NCBI GenBank assembly: GCA_902493835.1
Contig: CABURG010000001.1
Location: 1-62,520 of the forward strand
Direction: 5' to 3'
Length of the DNA: 62,520 bases
Source of the DNA: an uncultured Collinsella sp.
GTDB taxonomy: Bacteria; Actinomycetota; Coriobacteriia; Coriobacteriales; Coriobacteriaceae
Position numbers and translations under genes: made by a program. Below, piece by piece: positions 7,576-16,217 of the stretch; the first letter of the stretch is position 1; each line of letters starts with the position of its first letter. Under the pieces are notes generated by a model that saw only the letters and a list, made by a program, of their open reading frames with translations, had not been told where the DNA came from and searched no databases.

Positions 7576-8697
7576 CTATTTACAGCGCGCCTTGGGCTGC
7601 TGCTGGGTGATGCAGTGGATGTTGCCGCCGCCGTAGATAACCTCGCGAGTCATGATACCGATGACTTCACGGTCCGGATAAGCAGCCTGGATATCCTTGA
7701 GCGCCTGGGCGTCGTTGGGGTCACCGAACTGCGGCACAAGCACTGCTCCGTTGATGGACAGGAAATTGAGATAGCTCGGCTCGAAGGCGTCCTCGGGAGT
7801 ACGCGGCAGCACGCCCTCGACGGGATCAATCGTGCTGGCCTCCTCTTCGGTCATATATACCGAGGTCGCAGGCATGATTACCTTGTGGACCTTGAGTTTG
7901 CGGCCACGGGCATCCGTCGTCTCGGAAAGCGTCTTATACGCCTCCTGGCATTCCTTGTAGAACTTATGGTTGGGATCATCGGTCCACATGCAGCAGACTT
8001 CGCCGGGCGCACTGAAACATGCGACGTCGTCCACATGACCGTTCGTTTCGTACGGATCGATACCGTCCTTGATCCAGATAACCTTCTCGATACCGAGATA
8101 CTCAGAGAGCTTCTCCTCAATCTGCTCCTTGGTGTACTGCGGGTTGCGGTCCTCGTTGAGCAGACACATCTCGGTGGTCACGACGGTGCCTTGACCATCA
8201 CAGTTGAACGAGCCGCCCTCGAGGATGTAATCCTCGGGACGATAACGATTAACCTGCTCAAGCTGTGCCACCTGCAGGCCAATGGAAGCGTCCTTGTCCC
8301 ACGGGAAGTACAGGCCGTCAATGAAACCGCCGTAAGCATTGAAGTGGAAGTGCGAAAGGGCTACCTCACCATTGTCATTAACGAGGAACGCCGGGCCGGG
8401 GTCGCGAATCCAGCTGTCGTTGTACTCCATGTGGATAACGCGCACGTTCTCAACACCGTCGAAGATCTCGCACACCGCGGGGAAGTCTTCGGTGTTGACG
8501 CCTACCGTGATGGGCTGAAAGCGTGCAACGGTCTTAATGATCTCGGTGAAGACCTTCTGCGCCGGCTTGGCGCCGCAGCGCCACACGTCGGAGCGGTGCG
8601 GCCACAGAATCCAGGTGCGCTCCTGCTCCTCATACTCGCCGGGCATATAGAACCCGTCCTTCTTAGGCGTGGATTCACTCTCGTAGATGGTCTTCAT
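7576..8697 (-). CDS. aguA: Agmatine deiminase (intact copy)
   Basis: This enzyme hydrolyses agmatine to N-carbamoylputrescine and ammonia. The protein is 373 residues, normal for the AguA/peptidyl-arginine deiminase superfamily. The catalytic core is visible: EYNDSWIRDPGP, HFHFNAYGG, ETNGHVDDVA (catalytic His) and the C-terminal GGGNIHCITQQ (catalytic Cys). ATG 8697 is chosen because AAGGAGC lies just upstream; longer frames reach 8766 without a better site. It is divergent from a LuxR-type regulator at 8876, the likely controller. A second, frameshifted aguA lies at 18.1-19.3 kb, so this copy may carry the activity. Confidence 0.93.
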   Translation of the reverse strand: MKTIYESESTPKKDGFYMPGEYEEQERTWILWPHRSDVWRCGAKPAQKVFTEIIKTVARFQPITVGVNTEDFPAVCEIFDGVENVRVIHMEYNDSWIRDPGPAFLVNDNGEVALSHFHFNAYGGFIDGLYFPWDKDASIGLQVAQLEQVNRYRPEDYILEGGSFNCDGQGTVVTTEMCLLNEDRNPQYTKEQIEEKLSEYLGIEKVIWIKDGIDPYETNGHVDDVACFSAPGEVCCMWTDDPNHKFYKECQEAYKTLSETTDARGRKLKVHKVIMPATSVYMTEEEASTIDPVEGVLPRTPEDAFEPSYLNFLSINGAVLVPQFGDPNDAQALKDIQAAYPDREVIGIMTREVIYGGGNIHCITQQQPKARCK

Positions 8698-8875
8698 TTC
8701 AAGCTCCTTGATCTCGGTGCTTTTGCTTGACGAGACCATGATGCGGCCGCACCGAGATGTTCTCAATAGTCCCTCGAGCCCCTTTCAGCGACCAACGGTA
8801 TACCATTCGCTGACCTAAAGTTCTATTCAGGCCGAGAACATGACATACTGGGTTCCACAATGGAAAGGACGCCCT

Positions 8876-9679
8876 ATGCCCCCATGCAATAAACAGCAGA
8901 CTATTGAGTTGGACAGTACGACCTGGACTGCTCTCAACGAGCTCACGCTTGCAATCCACGCATCACACGGTGTCGATAAGCTGCAAAAGGAGACCCTCGA
9001 GGGAACGACAGGGCTCGTGCCCCATCGGATCGCCATGTTCGACCTGATCGAGGCGGCAGGCAGTGACGCCCCACGCTACGTCCACCCCGCAAGCAGCGGA
9101 ATGGACGACCGCGCGCTGAGCGACTACTACAACCGCTACGCCGCGATGGACTATACAACATGGAGCTTTGACCTACATAAGGTCGGCGTCTACCGCGACC
9201 TCGACCTCGTGGACGTCGAGCGACGCGATGCCACACCCATCTATCGCAAATGGATGGAACCACAGGGCGTCTACTTTGGCTGTACGGCCACGCTCGCGCA
9301 CAACGACAGCCCGCTAGGAAGCATCACCCTGTTTCGCGAACGCACGGCCGGAGACTTCACCGACACCGAGCTCGCAATCCTGCTCGAAGTCGCTCGGCAC
9401 GCGAGCCTCGCGCTCGCCAACCTCTATCCTCGGGGCATTAAACTCACCCAGACCGAAGACACAAACCAGCTGAATGTTATCATTGCAGAACACAATATCC
9501 AACCGCGCGAAGCCGAAGTCATGCGGCTCATGCTCGACGGCAAAACAAACAAACAGATGGCAAACGAGCTATTCATAAGCGAGTCAACCGTCAAGAAGCA
9601 CGTCAACGCCATCTATCGCAAGCTCGGCGTCAGCAACCGCCTGGGCCTCATGACTGCCATGCAAAACATCCCGCGATAA
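8876..9679 (+). CDS. LuxR-family transcriptional regulator (soluble, GAF-like sensor)
   Basis: This protein of about 267 residues has an N-terminal domain of roughly 190 residues that looks GAF/PAS-like. It ends in a LuxR helix-turn-helix with LTQTEDT...REAEVMRLMLDGKTNKQMA then SESTVKKHVNAIYRKLGV. ATG 8876 follows AAGGAC by 6 bases; an upstream ATG at 8840 is in frame but lacks a site. It is divergent from the agmatine deiminase gene across 178 bases, so it probably senses agmatine status or a related signal. The ligand is an inference. Confidence 0.85.
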   Translation: MPPCNKQQTIELDSTTWTALNELTLAIHASHGVDKLQKETLEGTTGLVPHRIAMFDLIEAAGSDAPRYVHPASSGMDDRALSDYYNRYAAMDYTTWSFDLHKVGVYRDLDLVDVERRDATPIYRKWMEPQGVYFGCTATLAHNDSPLGSITLFRERTAGDFTDTELAILLEVARHASLALANLYPRGIKLTQTEDTNQLNVIIAEHNIQPREAEVMRLMLDGKTNKQMANELFISESTVKKHVNAIYRKLGVSNRLGLMTAMQNIPR

Positions 9680-9713
9680 AAAAGGGCGCCCTCCATGCGG
9701 AGAACGCCCTTTG
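9680..9713 (+). terminator. Terminator after the LuxR gene
   Basis: AAAGGGCG pairs with CGCCCTTT around an inner CTCC/GGAG stem, immediately after the stop. Confidence 0.8.
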
Positions 9714-9755
9714 ATTTCGCCATTTGAATTAGTGTCGGCTCTGGCTCAAAGAGTA

Positions 9756-9969
9756 GACAGGTTTATTTTGGCAGGGTTTATCTGGGCAAATGTCAGCCGC
9801 CACGAGGGAGCTGCCTTCCCTCACGGCGGTCTTCCAGCAGAAAAACCAAGTGAGTAGGCTTTTTGCAGGAGGCCAAGCACGCCCCAAAACGCCACAGCTC
9901 TGACCTGCGGTTTTATTGAGCATTTGCCGCGGTGTGCTCGGCATATCCAAATAAGTCTACTCACTTGCA
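9756..9969. repeat. Intergenic repeats: D copy 3 and a CAAGTGAGTAG inverted pair
   Basis: Bases 9756-9790 are the third copy of repeat D. Bases 9847-9861 (CAAGTGAGTAGGCTT) and 9955-9969 are inverted copies about 93 bases apart. The stretch between 9714 and 10050 has no gene. Confidence 0.65.
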
Positions 9970-10050
9970 TCTAAGACGCACCAGATAGGCAAAAACCGCC
10001 GCAAAAAGGGGCCGGTTCCCTTCGCGGCTGTTGTTAATACGCCGAGCTTG

Positions 10051-11220
10051 TTATCGTAAAAGCCAATCACGCGCCGAAACCACACTACAGTCTTTCGACT
10101 CATACGTTGAGTCCACGCGGGCTACAACATAGCGCGCATCTTTTGCAATGTCGATCTCATCGCATACAGTCTGTAGATGGCGGGCGTACTTATCGTGATA
10201 CGTTCTGGATGATTTTATTTCGATAGCCTTGGGACTCCCTGAGTTTGTACAGTCGAGCAAATCGATTTCACGCTTGCTGTCGTCCCTATAGAAATACAGC
10301 TCGGGATTCTCGCCCACGTTGAGATGGCTCTTCGCCGTTTCGGAAACGATGAGGTTTTCGAAAACGGCCCCCAGATAAGGGCTCTCCAATAGTTGCTCCA
10401 GTGATCCAATTTTGAGCAAGTAGCAGAGCAGCCCCGTGTCGTAAAAATAGAGCTTGGGCGTTTTAGTTAGACGCTTCTTGGCATTTGCATAATAGGGCTG
10501 CAGCGAAAACGTCAGGTAGCTCTGCTCCAGGATGGACAACCAGCTTTTAATGGTCGATACGCTCACGCCCGTATCTCGAGAAAGCGAGGATATATTGATG
10601 AGGGCACCGACGCTCTGAGCAATTATGGACAGAAACTTATGAAACTCCGCCTTATTGCGCACATCAAGCAAGCCCACAACATCGCGCTCAACATAGGTAT
10701 CGATATAGCTGGGAAAATAAACCGAGGACGGCATTCCGGCGGAACGCAGGCGAGGGTATCCCCCTTCGAGCGCGAACAAATCCACTTCCAGCTGCCCCTG
10801 CTGGCCCCTCTCCGCTTCTCGAAACGATAATGGCAGCAATTTCAAGATCCCGACTCGCCCGGCAAGAGACTGCCCGATGCTTTTCATCATCAAAAAGTTT
10901 TGCGAGCCTGTAAGGATGTATTGACCGGCGTCTCCCCGCTCATCCGAAACAACCTGGATCATTGAAAACAAATCCGGGGCGTATTGCGCCTCATCGATGA
11001 TGAGTCCGCCCTTTCGGTTGCGGATAAAACTCACCGGATCCTCCAAGGCCGCGCGCCTCGTTTGAGGGTCCTCAAGCGTGACGTAGGAATAGTCGGGAAA
11101 GGTATGCCGAACCAGCGTAGACTTACCGCTCTGCCTAGGCCCTGTCAACGACACAACAGGAAACCAGCCTGCCATGCGAATGAGCAACTCATGCAAATCC
11201 CTGTTAATGAACTCAGCCAT
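10051..11220 (-). CDS. AAA ATPase with DUF4143-type C-terminus
   Basis: This 389-residue protein is of the large prokaryotic ATPase family that pairs an AAA_14 domain with a DUF4143 nuclease-like region. Walker A is LTGPRQSGKSTLVRH near residue 25, Walker B is KGGLIIDEAQYAPD, and sensor residues follow in YILTGSQNF. The second half has the typical ...YVERDVVGLLDVRNKAEF and ETAKSHLNVGENPELYFYRD...REIDLL segments. The biological role of the family is poorly known. ATG 11220 is preceded by AAGGGG; the frame runs to 11295 through three 23-bp-spaced repeats that look regulatory. It is a lone gene. Confidence 0.88.
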   Translation of the reverse strand: MAEFINRDLHELLIRMAGWFPVVSLTGPRQSGKSTLVRHTFPDYSYVTLEDPQTRRAALEDPVSFIRNRKGGLIIDEAQYAPDLFSMIQVVSDERGDAGQYILTGSQNFLMMKSIGQSLAGRVGILKLLPLSFREAERGQQGQLEVDLFALEGGYPRLRSAGMPSSVYFPSYIDTYVERDVVGLLDVRNKAEFHKFLSIIAQSVGALINISSLSRDTGVSVSTIKSWLSILEQSYLTFSLQPYYANAKKRLTKTPKLYFYDTGLLCYLLKIGSLEQLLESPYLGAVFENLIVSETAKSHLNVGENPELYFYRDDSKREIDLLDCTNSGSPKAIEIKSSRTYHDKYARHLQTVCDEIDIAKDARYVVARVDSTYESKDCSVVSARDWLLR

Positions 11221-11244
11221 ATCAACGCCCCTTATTGCGCTGTT

Positions 11245-11305
11245 ACCATAATCTGATAGTTTCATTCGCCATAATCTTATATTAGCGTTTACCACAATCT
11301 TATAG
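11245..11305. promoter_or_regulatory. Three direct repeats upstream of the ATPase gene
   Basis: ACCATAATCTGATAG (11245), GCCATAATCTTATAT (11268) and ACCACAATCTTATAG (11291) are spaced exactly 23 bases apart, about two helical turns. They lie just upstream of the start at 11220 and suggest an operator for a protein that binds one DNA face. Confidence 0.55.
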
Positions 11306-11362
11306 TAGCCTAGTTCAAAAGCATTATTTATAGAGCCGAAATCTCAGACCCTAAATAACAAA

Positions 11363-11399
11363 AGCCACCACAATGGGGGCTGTCCCCATTGTGGTGGCT
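11363..11399. terminator. Terminator between convergent-side genes (MATE end)
   Basis: AGCCACCACAATGGGG and its exact complement form a 16-bp stem with a 5-base loop. On the minus strand it is followed by TTTT and ends the MATE gene. Confidence 0.85.
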
Positions 11400-11448
11400 T
11401 GCAGGCGAGTTAACTTGTTCGACTATCGTACGCCAGCCATGTCCGAGC

Positions 11449-12825
11449 CTAGAGCGTGGCAAGGCGCTTGGACTCGTGCGCGGCGAGCGCAATGGAGATG
11501 ATGCCGGTAATGGCGTCGGCCACCACCAGGGCGATCCACACGCCCTCAACACCCATCATGTTGCCGAGGAGGTACATAAGCGGCACTGAGCAGATCACAT
11601 AGCGAAGCAGGCCGGTAAACGTGGCGACACCAACCTTCTCGACCGCCTGGAAATATATCGACATGGTCATGGCAAGATAGCCCAGGGCAACAGCCAGGAT
11701 GACGGTACGCGTGGCGTTGGCGGCAACCTCAACGAGCGCAGGATCGCTGCCGGCAAAGAAGGCGCACACCGGAGTGGCGGCAAGCCAGAGCGCGACGGTG
11801 ACCAGCGCCAGCGTCACAACCTGGTACTTAAGCGTGCAAGAGAGCGTCTCCTTAAGGCGCGCCCAAGCCTTTGCGCCGGCGTTGAAGGCAGCGATGGGCT
11901 GCAGGCCATAGGAGAAGCACTGGGCAACCATCATGGTGATGTAGAGGATGTAGCCGTTGATCACGCCAAAGGCTGCGATGTAGAGCGAGCCCATGTCGCC
12001 GCCGAGCGAGCCCAAAAGCGAGTTGGCAACGGTGTTAAAGATAAAGGTCGCGCCCTGGACCAGGAAGAACGGGAAGCCGATCTTGAGGATCTGGCCGCAG
12101 ATGGCGAGGTCGAGCTTAAGGTCGGCCAGGCTAATCTGGAGCTGGGACTTTTTGCCCCCGATGAACCAGAAGATACCGATGGCCCAGATACCGATGGAAA
12201 GCCCGTAGTACACGCCGGCGCCCATAACGCCAAACTTGAGCACAAACGTAGAAAGCGCGAGCCAGCAGATGGCAACGATGGCCGAAACGGTCATGAGGTT
12301 GGCCTGGACCTGAACCTTCTCGTCCACACGCATCACAGCGGTGACCATCTGGCCAATGACCGTGAGCGGCAGCAGCACGGCGAAGGTGCGCACGCCGGCA
12401 ACGGTATCGGCCATGATGTCGGGCGTGGCGCCAAAGAATGCGCAGATGGGCTCGGTAAACACGGCCATCACCACAGCAAGCAGCACACTCACAATCGTGG
12501 TGAGCCAAAAGCCCTGGCTAAAAGCCTTGCTTGCGCCCTTAATGTCGCCGGCACCCAAAAGGTTGCCCACCACGGCGGGCACGCCGGTGCCAAACAGGTT
12601 GCCAAAGGCCAGGTTGATGTACTCGACCGACATGATGATCGAGACGCAGGCCAGGCCGTGGGCACCCAGGCCCCAACCCATCACGAGGCCCTCGAGGACC
12701 ACCATGATGATCTGGGCGAGCATGCCCTGGCCGGTGACGATGGTGTACTTACGCACCAGACCGGGAATCGGTTGGGAGGCGAGCTCGCGCTCCTCCTCCA
12801 CGGCAGCGGTTACTTCTTCTGCCAT
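11449..12825 (-). CDS. MATE-family efflux transporter
   Basis: This protein of about 458 residues has some 12 predicted membrane helices in two related halves, as expected for MATE Na+/H+-coupled exporters. Typical segments are FGNLFGTGVPAVVGNLLGAGD in the first half and YGLQPIAAFNAGAKAWARLK in the second. ATG 12825 is preceded by AAAGGGGAG; the frame extends upstream to 12903 but with no site. The amidohydrolase gene lies 87 bases upstream on the same strand, so the two probably form a unit that hydrolyses an amide compound and exports a product or drug. The cargo is unknown. Confidence 0.92.
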   Translation of the reverse strand: MAEEVTAAVEEERELASQPIPGLVRKYTIVTGQGMLAQIIMVVLEGLVMGWGLGAHGLACVSIIMSVEYINLAFGNLFGTGVPAVVGNLLGAGDIKGASKAFSQGFWLTTIVSVLLAVVMAVFTEPICAFFGATPDIMADTVAGVRTFAVLLPLTVIGQMVTAVMRVDEKVQVQANLMTVSAIVAICWLALSTFVLKFGVMGAGVYYGLSIGIWAIGIFWFIGGKKSQLQISLADLKLDLAICGQILKIGFPFFLVQGATFIFNTVANSLLGSLGGDMGSLYIAAFGVINGYILYITMMVAQCFSYGLQPIAAFNAGAKAWARLKETLSCTLKYQVVTLALVTVALWLAATPVCAFFAGSDPALVEVAANATRTVILAVALGYLAMTMSIYFQAVEKVGVATFTGLLRYVICSVPLMYLLGNMMGVEGVWIALVVADAITGIISIALAAHESKRLATL

Positions 12826-12912
12826 TGTTCTCCCCTTTCCTTGAGAGAGTAGTGCTGAATGGATGTCAGGCGGCTGACAACTGGCGCCAAGCCGCCCAAC
12901 CAAACGATGGCG

Positions 12913-14541
12913 CTAGGCCTCAAAGACCACCTTGCCGGCGATCATCGTAAGGGCCGCGGTAGCCTCGAGCACCTCTGCCGGCTCGCAGGTAAAGAGATTG
13001 CGGTCGAGTACGCAAATGTCGGCTTGCTTGCCGCAGGCGAGTGTGCCGATGCGGTCCTCAGCATGCATAGCGTAGGCGCTGCCGTAGGTGTATGCGCGCA
13101 GGGCCTCGGCCATAGTGATTCGCTCCTCGGGGAACCAACCCTCAGGATTAGATCCATCCTCGAGCATGCGGTAGACCGCTCCATAGACTTCCTCCATAGG
13201 CTCAAGCCCCACGACCGGGAAGTCGGAGCCCAGATGCACGCAGGCACCGCTCGCGAGCAGGCTATGAATTGGCCACGAGAGCGCCGCGCGCTCGGGACCA
13301 ACGGCGTCGTCCTTTGCCAAGTCGGCCATATCAAGCAGCATATGCCACGGCTGCATGGCCGGACAGACGCCGAGTTCCGCATAGCGCGGCAAATCCTCAG
13401 GTTGAACAGTCTCGTTGTGCTCCATGGAGTGACGACAGCCCATAAGACCGTAACGCTTCTCACCCTCCTCGAAGCAGTCCAGGATAAAGCGTACGGAACG
13501 ATCGCCTATGGCATGGATGCGCGTGTCGACACCCCACTCAAGCGCTTTAAGGATGGCATTACGCACATGCTCTGGTTCCTCAGCCGGCTCGCCACAGGTC
13601 TCGGGAGCATTGGCATAGGGCTCGAGCATCCAAGCAGTATGATCGGAACACACGCCGTCGATGAACTGCTTAAAGCCATGCCACTCGACCTGCGTGCCCG
13701 GAAAGTCGTATTTAGCTCGAATTTCCTCGAGTGTCATGGTCTCGTTCTCAAAAAGGTCTGTGTACATGAACACGCGTAACGGCAGTTCACCCTTACCGTT
13801 GAGCTCTGCAAGCACCTTGTAGGGGTTGTCCATGCTCACGAAGGTCGGATTAACCATGCCGACGGTCGTAATACCGAGAGCGTTGGCGCGGCGTGCAGTC
13901 TTGGCGAAGGAGGCATCGACCACTTCGGGAGCAGGGTCGTATACCTCGTCCATAAAAAGGGCACCAGCGTTGTTCGAGAAAACCCCCGTGAGGTTGCCGA
14001 GCTCATCCTTGAGAATCTTGCCGCCTGCAGGATCGGGCGTCTCGGTAGTAATGCCGACTTTCTCGATAGCGCAGGTGTTGGCACTAAACGTATGCATGTC
14101 GACCTGCTGCAAAAATACCGGACGGTCCGAGATGTATTTGTCAATCATCGCGGCCGTGGGCATCTCGGGCACATCCCACTGGAACTGAATGATTTGGCAG
14201 CCCACAATCCACTCGTTGCTCGGATGGCTTTCGGCAAATGCCTGAACACGCTCCATACACTGCTCAAAGCTTGTGCAATCGATGAGATTGACGGCGAAAT
14301 CGGGATCGGACACAAAGGCGCCCTGGGCATAGTGAGTGTGTGAGTCGATGATGCCAGGCATGACGAGCTTATCGCCATAGTCGCGCACCTCGGTATCGGG
14401 CCCGATAAAAGCGTCGAGGTACTTATCCTCGCCGCACGCAACAATCCTGTCACCTGCGACGGCAACGCCGCCCTTGAACGGGGCCAGCCCGTCACCAGTG
14501 AACACAGCATTACTTTTGATGACTAAATCCGCTTTGTCCAT
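12913..14541 (-). CDS. Amidohydrolase (YtcJ-like metal-dependent)
   Basis: This 542-residue protein is a metal-dependent hydrolase of the amidohydrolase_3/YtcJ branch. The metal-binding motif GIIDSHTHYAQG is near residue 65, RIHAIGDRSVRFILD carries a later conserved His, and HLGSDFPV near the C-terminal third has the catalytic Asp. It acts in the cytoplasm on an unknown cyclic or linear amide. ATG 14541 has AGGAGG about 6 bases upstream; longer frames up to 14784 lack a site. The MATE exporter follows 87 bases downstream and a membrane LuxR regulator gene lies upstream on the same strand. Confidence 0.88.
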   Translation of the reverse strand: MDKADLVIKSNAVFTGDGLAPFKGGVAVAGDRIVACGEDKYLDAFIGPDTEVRDYGDKLVMPGIIDSHTHYAQGAFVSDPDFAVNLIDCTSFEQCMERVQAFAESHPSNEWIVGCQIIQFQWDVPEMPTAAMIDKYISDRPVFLQQVDMHTFSANTCAIEKVGITTETPDPAGGKILKDELGNLTGVFSNNAGALFMDEVYDPAPEVVDASFAKTARRANALGITTVGMVNPTFVSMDNPYKVLAELNGKGELPLRVFMYTDLFENETMTLEEIRAKYDFPGTQVEWHGFKQFIDGVCSDHTAWMLEPYANAPETCGEPAEEPEHVRNAILKALEWGVDTRIHAIGDRSVRFILDCFEEGEKRYGLMGCRHSMEHNETVQPEDLPRYAELGVCPAMQPWHMLLDMADLAKDDAVGPERAALSWPIHSLLASGACVHLGSDFPVVGLEPMEEVYGAVYRMLEDGSNPEGWFPEERITMAEALRAYTYGSAYAMHAEDRIGTLACGKQADICVLDRNLFTCEPAEVLEATAALTMIAGKVVFEA

Positions 14542-14848
14542 ATGAGCCTCCTCAGACGTTACAGGACAATGGATGAGCGCCACGATACGACGCGCCCAAT
14601 CGGTGAGGGAGCATTTGTCGCTCCCTACATGACACGTGCCTACGAGCGGTCGGGTGTCTGTCCAGCGCCCTACGCCCCGTGTCAACACCCATTGACGCAC
14701 CTCCTGCACAAGCTGCCAAGATGGAAGCGAGCGAACGGACGGCTTAAGAAGGTTTACACGTCTGAGCAGGTATTTTATTGTCAAAGTTTATTGTCGCTTC
14801 ATTACGCCAAGTGGTCTGCGATACGCCGTCAGCCGAACCACTCCAGCC
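14542..14848. other. Intergenic region upstream of the amidohydrolase gene
   Basis: The 307 bases hold no gene. A small hairpin AGGGAGC/GCTCCCT lies at 14606-14626. The AT-rich stretch near 14760-14800 is a plausible promoter area for the amidohydrolase-MATE unit, but no box pair stands out. Confidence 0.4.
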
Positions 14849-15841
14849 TTACGAGCGCCAGAATGTCTCAATCAAGTCGTCACGCGCCTTGATTTCGCTC
14901 TTTACATAGATGCGATGCAGGTGAGCCTTGACGGTACCCGGACTAATCACAAGTTCGTTAGCAATATTTTGGACATCGAGTCCACGCAATACGAGTGTAA
15001 GCACTTCCTGTTCACGCTTTGAAAGCCCATGCTCGTCCGAGAAAATCACAACACGCGAGACAAGGTCCTCCCGTGCATCACGGCGCTCTGTCGCTACCTC
15101 TTCATCGGCACGAGGGTGACGCGAGAACACACGTAAGATATGGCTGAACTGTTTAAATAGCTGAACGGCTGCAGCCACAAACAATAAATTCTCTGAGATA
15201 TTCCGCTCGCCCAGATACCATAAAAAGGCGCTCACTATCACGTTGTCGACGTCAGGCGTGCAGAATAGGATCATATAGGTATCCTCGATAACCACCATCA
15301 CGGTAAGCACGCAGGCTATGCGAAAGAACGTCCGAGAGCGCTCAAGATCGAGCCGCTCAGCCCTATTCTCCGTCTTGCGATAGCGGGCGTAAGCATATAC
15401 CAAGCAGAATGCCATTCCCAAATCGCGCGCAAGCCAAAAAAGATATTGCTGAACCTGGCCCGCAAAACCAGTACGAGGCACCAGAGCAAGCTGAAGCACG
15501 GCGATCGGTACGACATATGCGGCAACGCGCTTAACGGTCACCTCATCGTGTAAGCGAAACGTTACCCAAAGCCATACGCACGCAAGAATCGCCACGCCCA
15601 GCGCGCAGCGCAGTAACGGATGTTGAAGTGGCTCATTAAACGTCACCACATAGTCATATTTGAGCCGGTTGTACTCATCAAAGAAGATCACCGACATATC
15701 GAAGATATAGAGAAGGAAGCCCGCGGCGGCCACCAAACAATCGCGTCGACGAGTCATGAGCCATATTACGAGTGCAGTTGATGCCGTTACCAATCCAATG
15801 CCCATGACAAGAATCGTGTAGATAAAGAATGCGAAGCTCAT
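14849..15841 (-). CDS. LuxR-family regulator with membrane N-terminus
   Basis: This protein has 330 residues. About 200 N-terminal residues form six or seven hydrophobic helices (FFIYTILVMGIGLVTASTAL onward), and the C-terminus is a LuxR helix-turn-helix: LSKREQEVLTLVLRGLDVQNI then SPGTVKAHLHRIYVKS. Membrane-anchored LuxR regulators like this are common in Coriobacteriia. ATG 15841 follows GAGGGTAG. It probably controls the amidohydrolase-MATE genes next to it. Divergent from it is a 63-codon ORF. A similar regulator lies at 22582-23547. Confidence 0.85.
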   Translation of the reverse strand: MSFAFFIYTILVMGIGLVTASTALVIWLMTRRRDCLVAAAGFLLYIFDMSVIFFDEYNRLKYDYVVTFNEPLQHPLLRCALGVAILACVWLWVTFRLHDEVTVKRVAAYVVPIAVLQLALVPRTGFAGQVQQYLFWLARDLGMAFCLVYAYARYRKTENRAERLDLERSRTFFRIACVLTVMVVIEDTYMILFCTPDVDNVIVSAFLWYLGERNISENLLFVAAAVQLFKQFSHILRVFSRHPRADEEVATERRDAREDLVSRVVIFSDEHGLSKREQEVLTLVLRGLDVQNIANELVISPGTVKAHLHRIYVKSEIKARDDLIETFWRS

Positions 15842-15930
15842 ACTACCCTCATTCCGCGCACAACCAGCTTGATTCCGCATTACGGTTATGGTAGAAACAT
15901 CGACGAATACCAAGATCGAAAGGAGATGCC

Positions 15931-16122
15931 ATGGCGCCGATTACACCGCTCAAGATTATTGTCGCGCCTGCCGCCAAGGCCATCGCCAAGATCGGTTCGA
16001 CCATGACCTACGATGACGTTCCTTGCATCGTTGATGAATGCAACGACAGCTGCCCCTACCTGGGCCATGTCCCCTACTTTGCGCCTAAACTCTCCTCTGA
16101 TATCGAGCAGCACAACCGCTAG
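15931..16122 (+). CDS. Small cysteine-containing protein, 63 residues
   Basis: The ORF starts ATG with AAGGAG 5 bases upstream and has strongly G/C third positions like genuine genes here. It begins MAPITPLKIIVAPAAKAIAK and has cysteines spaced as PCIVDECNDSCPYLGHVPYF, a possible metal or disulfide site. No known family is recognised. It is divergent from the membrane LuxR gene and precedes the APC transporter gene that ends at 16218 on the other strand. Confidence 0.6.
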   Translation: MAPITPLKIIVAPAAKAIAKIGSTMTYDDVPCIVDECNDSCPYLGHVPYFAPKLSSDIEQHNR

Positions 16123-16217
16123 CATAACCTTCACGATTGCCGCAGTAATCCTCGCAGCAATTTGTTAACTCGGAAGCAACTCCGGTTTTGAGTCCCGCAC
16201 TGCCGAACCGAACCCCC

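Noticed and set aside
7198..8730. 510-codon plus-strand frame and 18094-19575 plus frame
   Set aside because: Both are antisense of agmatine deiminase genes whose own motifs are clear.
12859..13779. 306-codon plus-strand frame over the amidohydrolase
   Set aside because: Antisense of a clear metal-dependent hydrolase; no start site and no recognisable domain.
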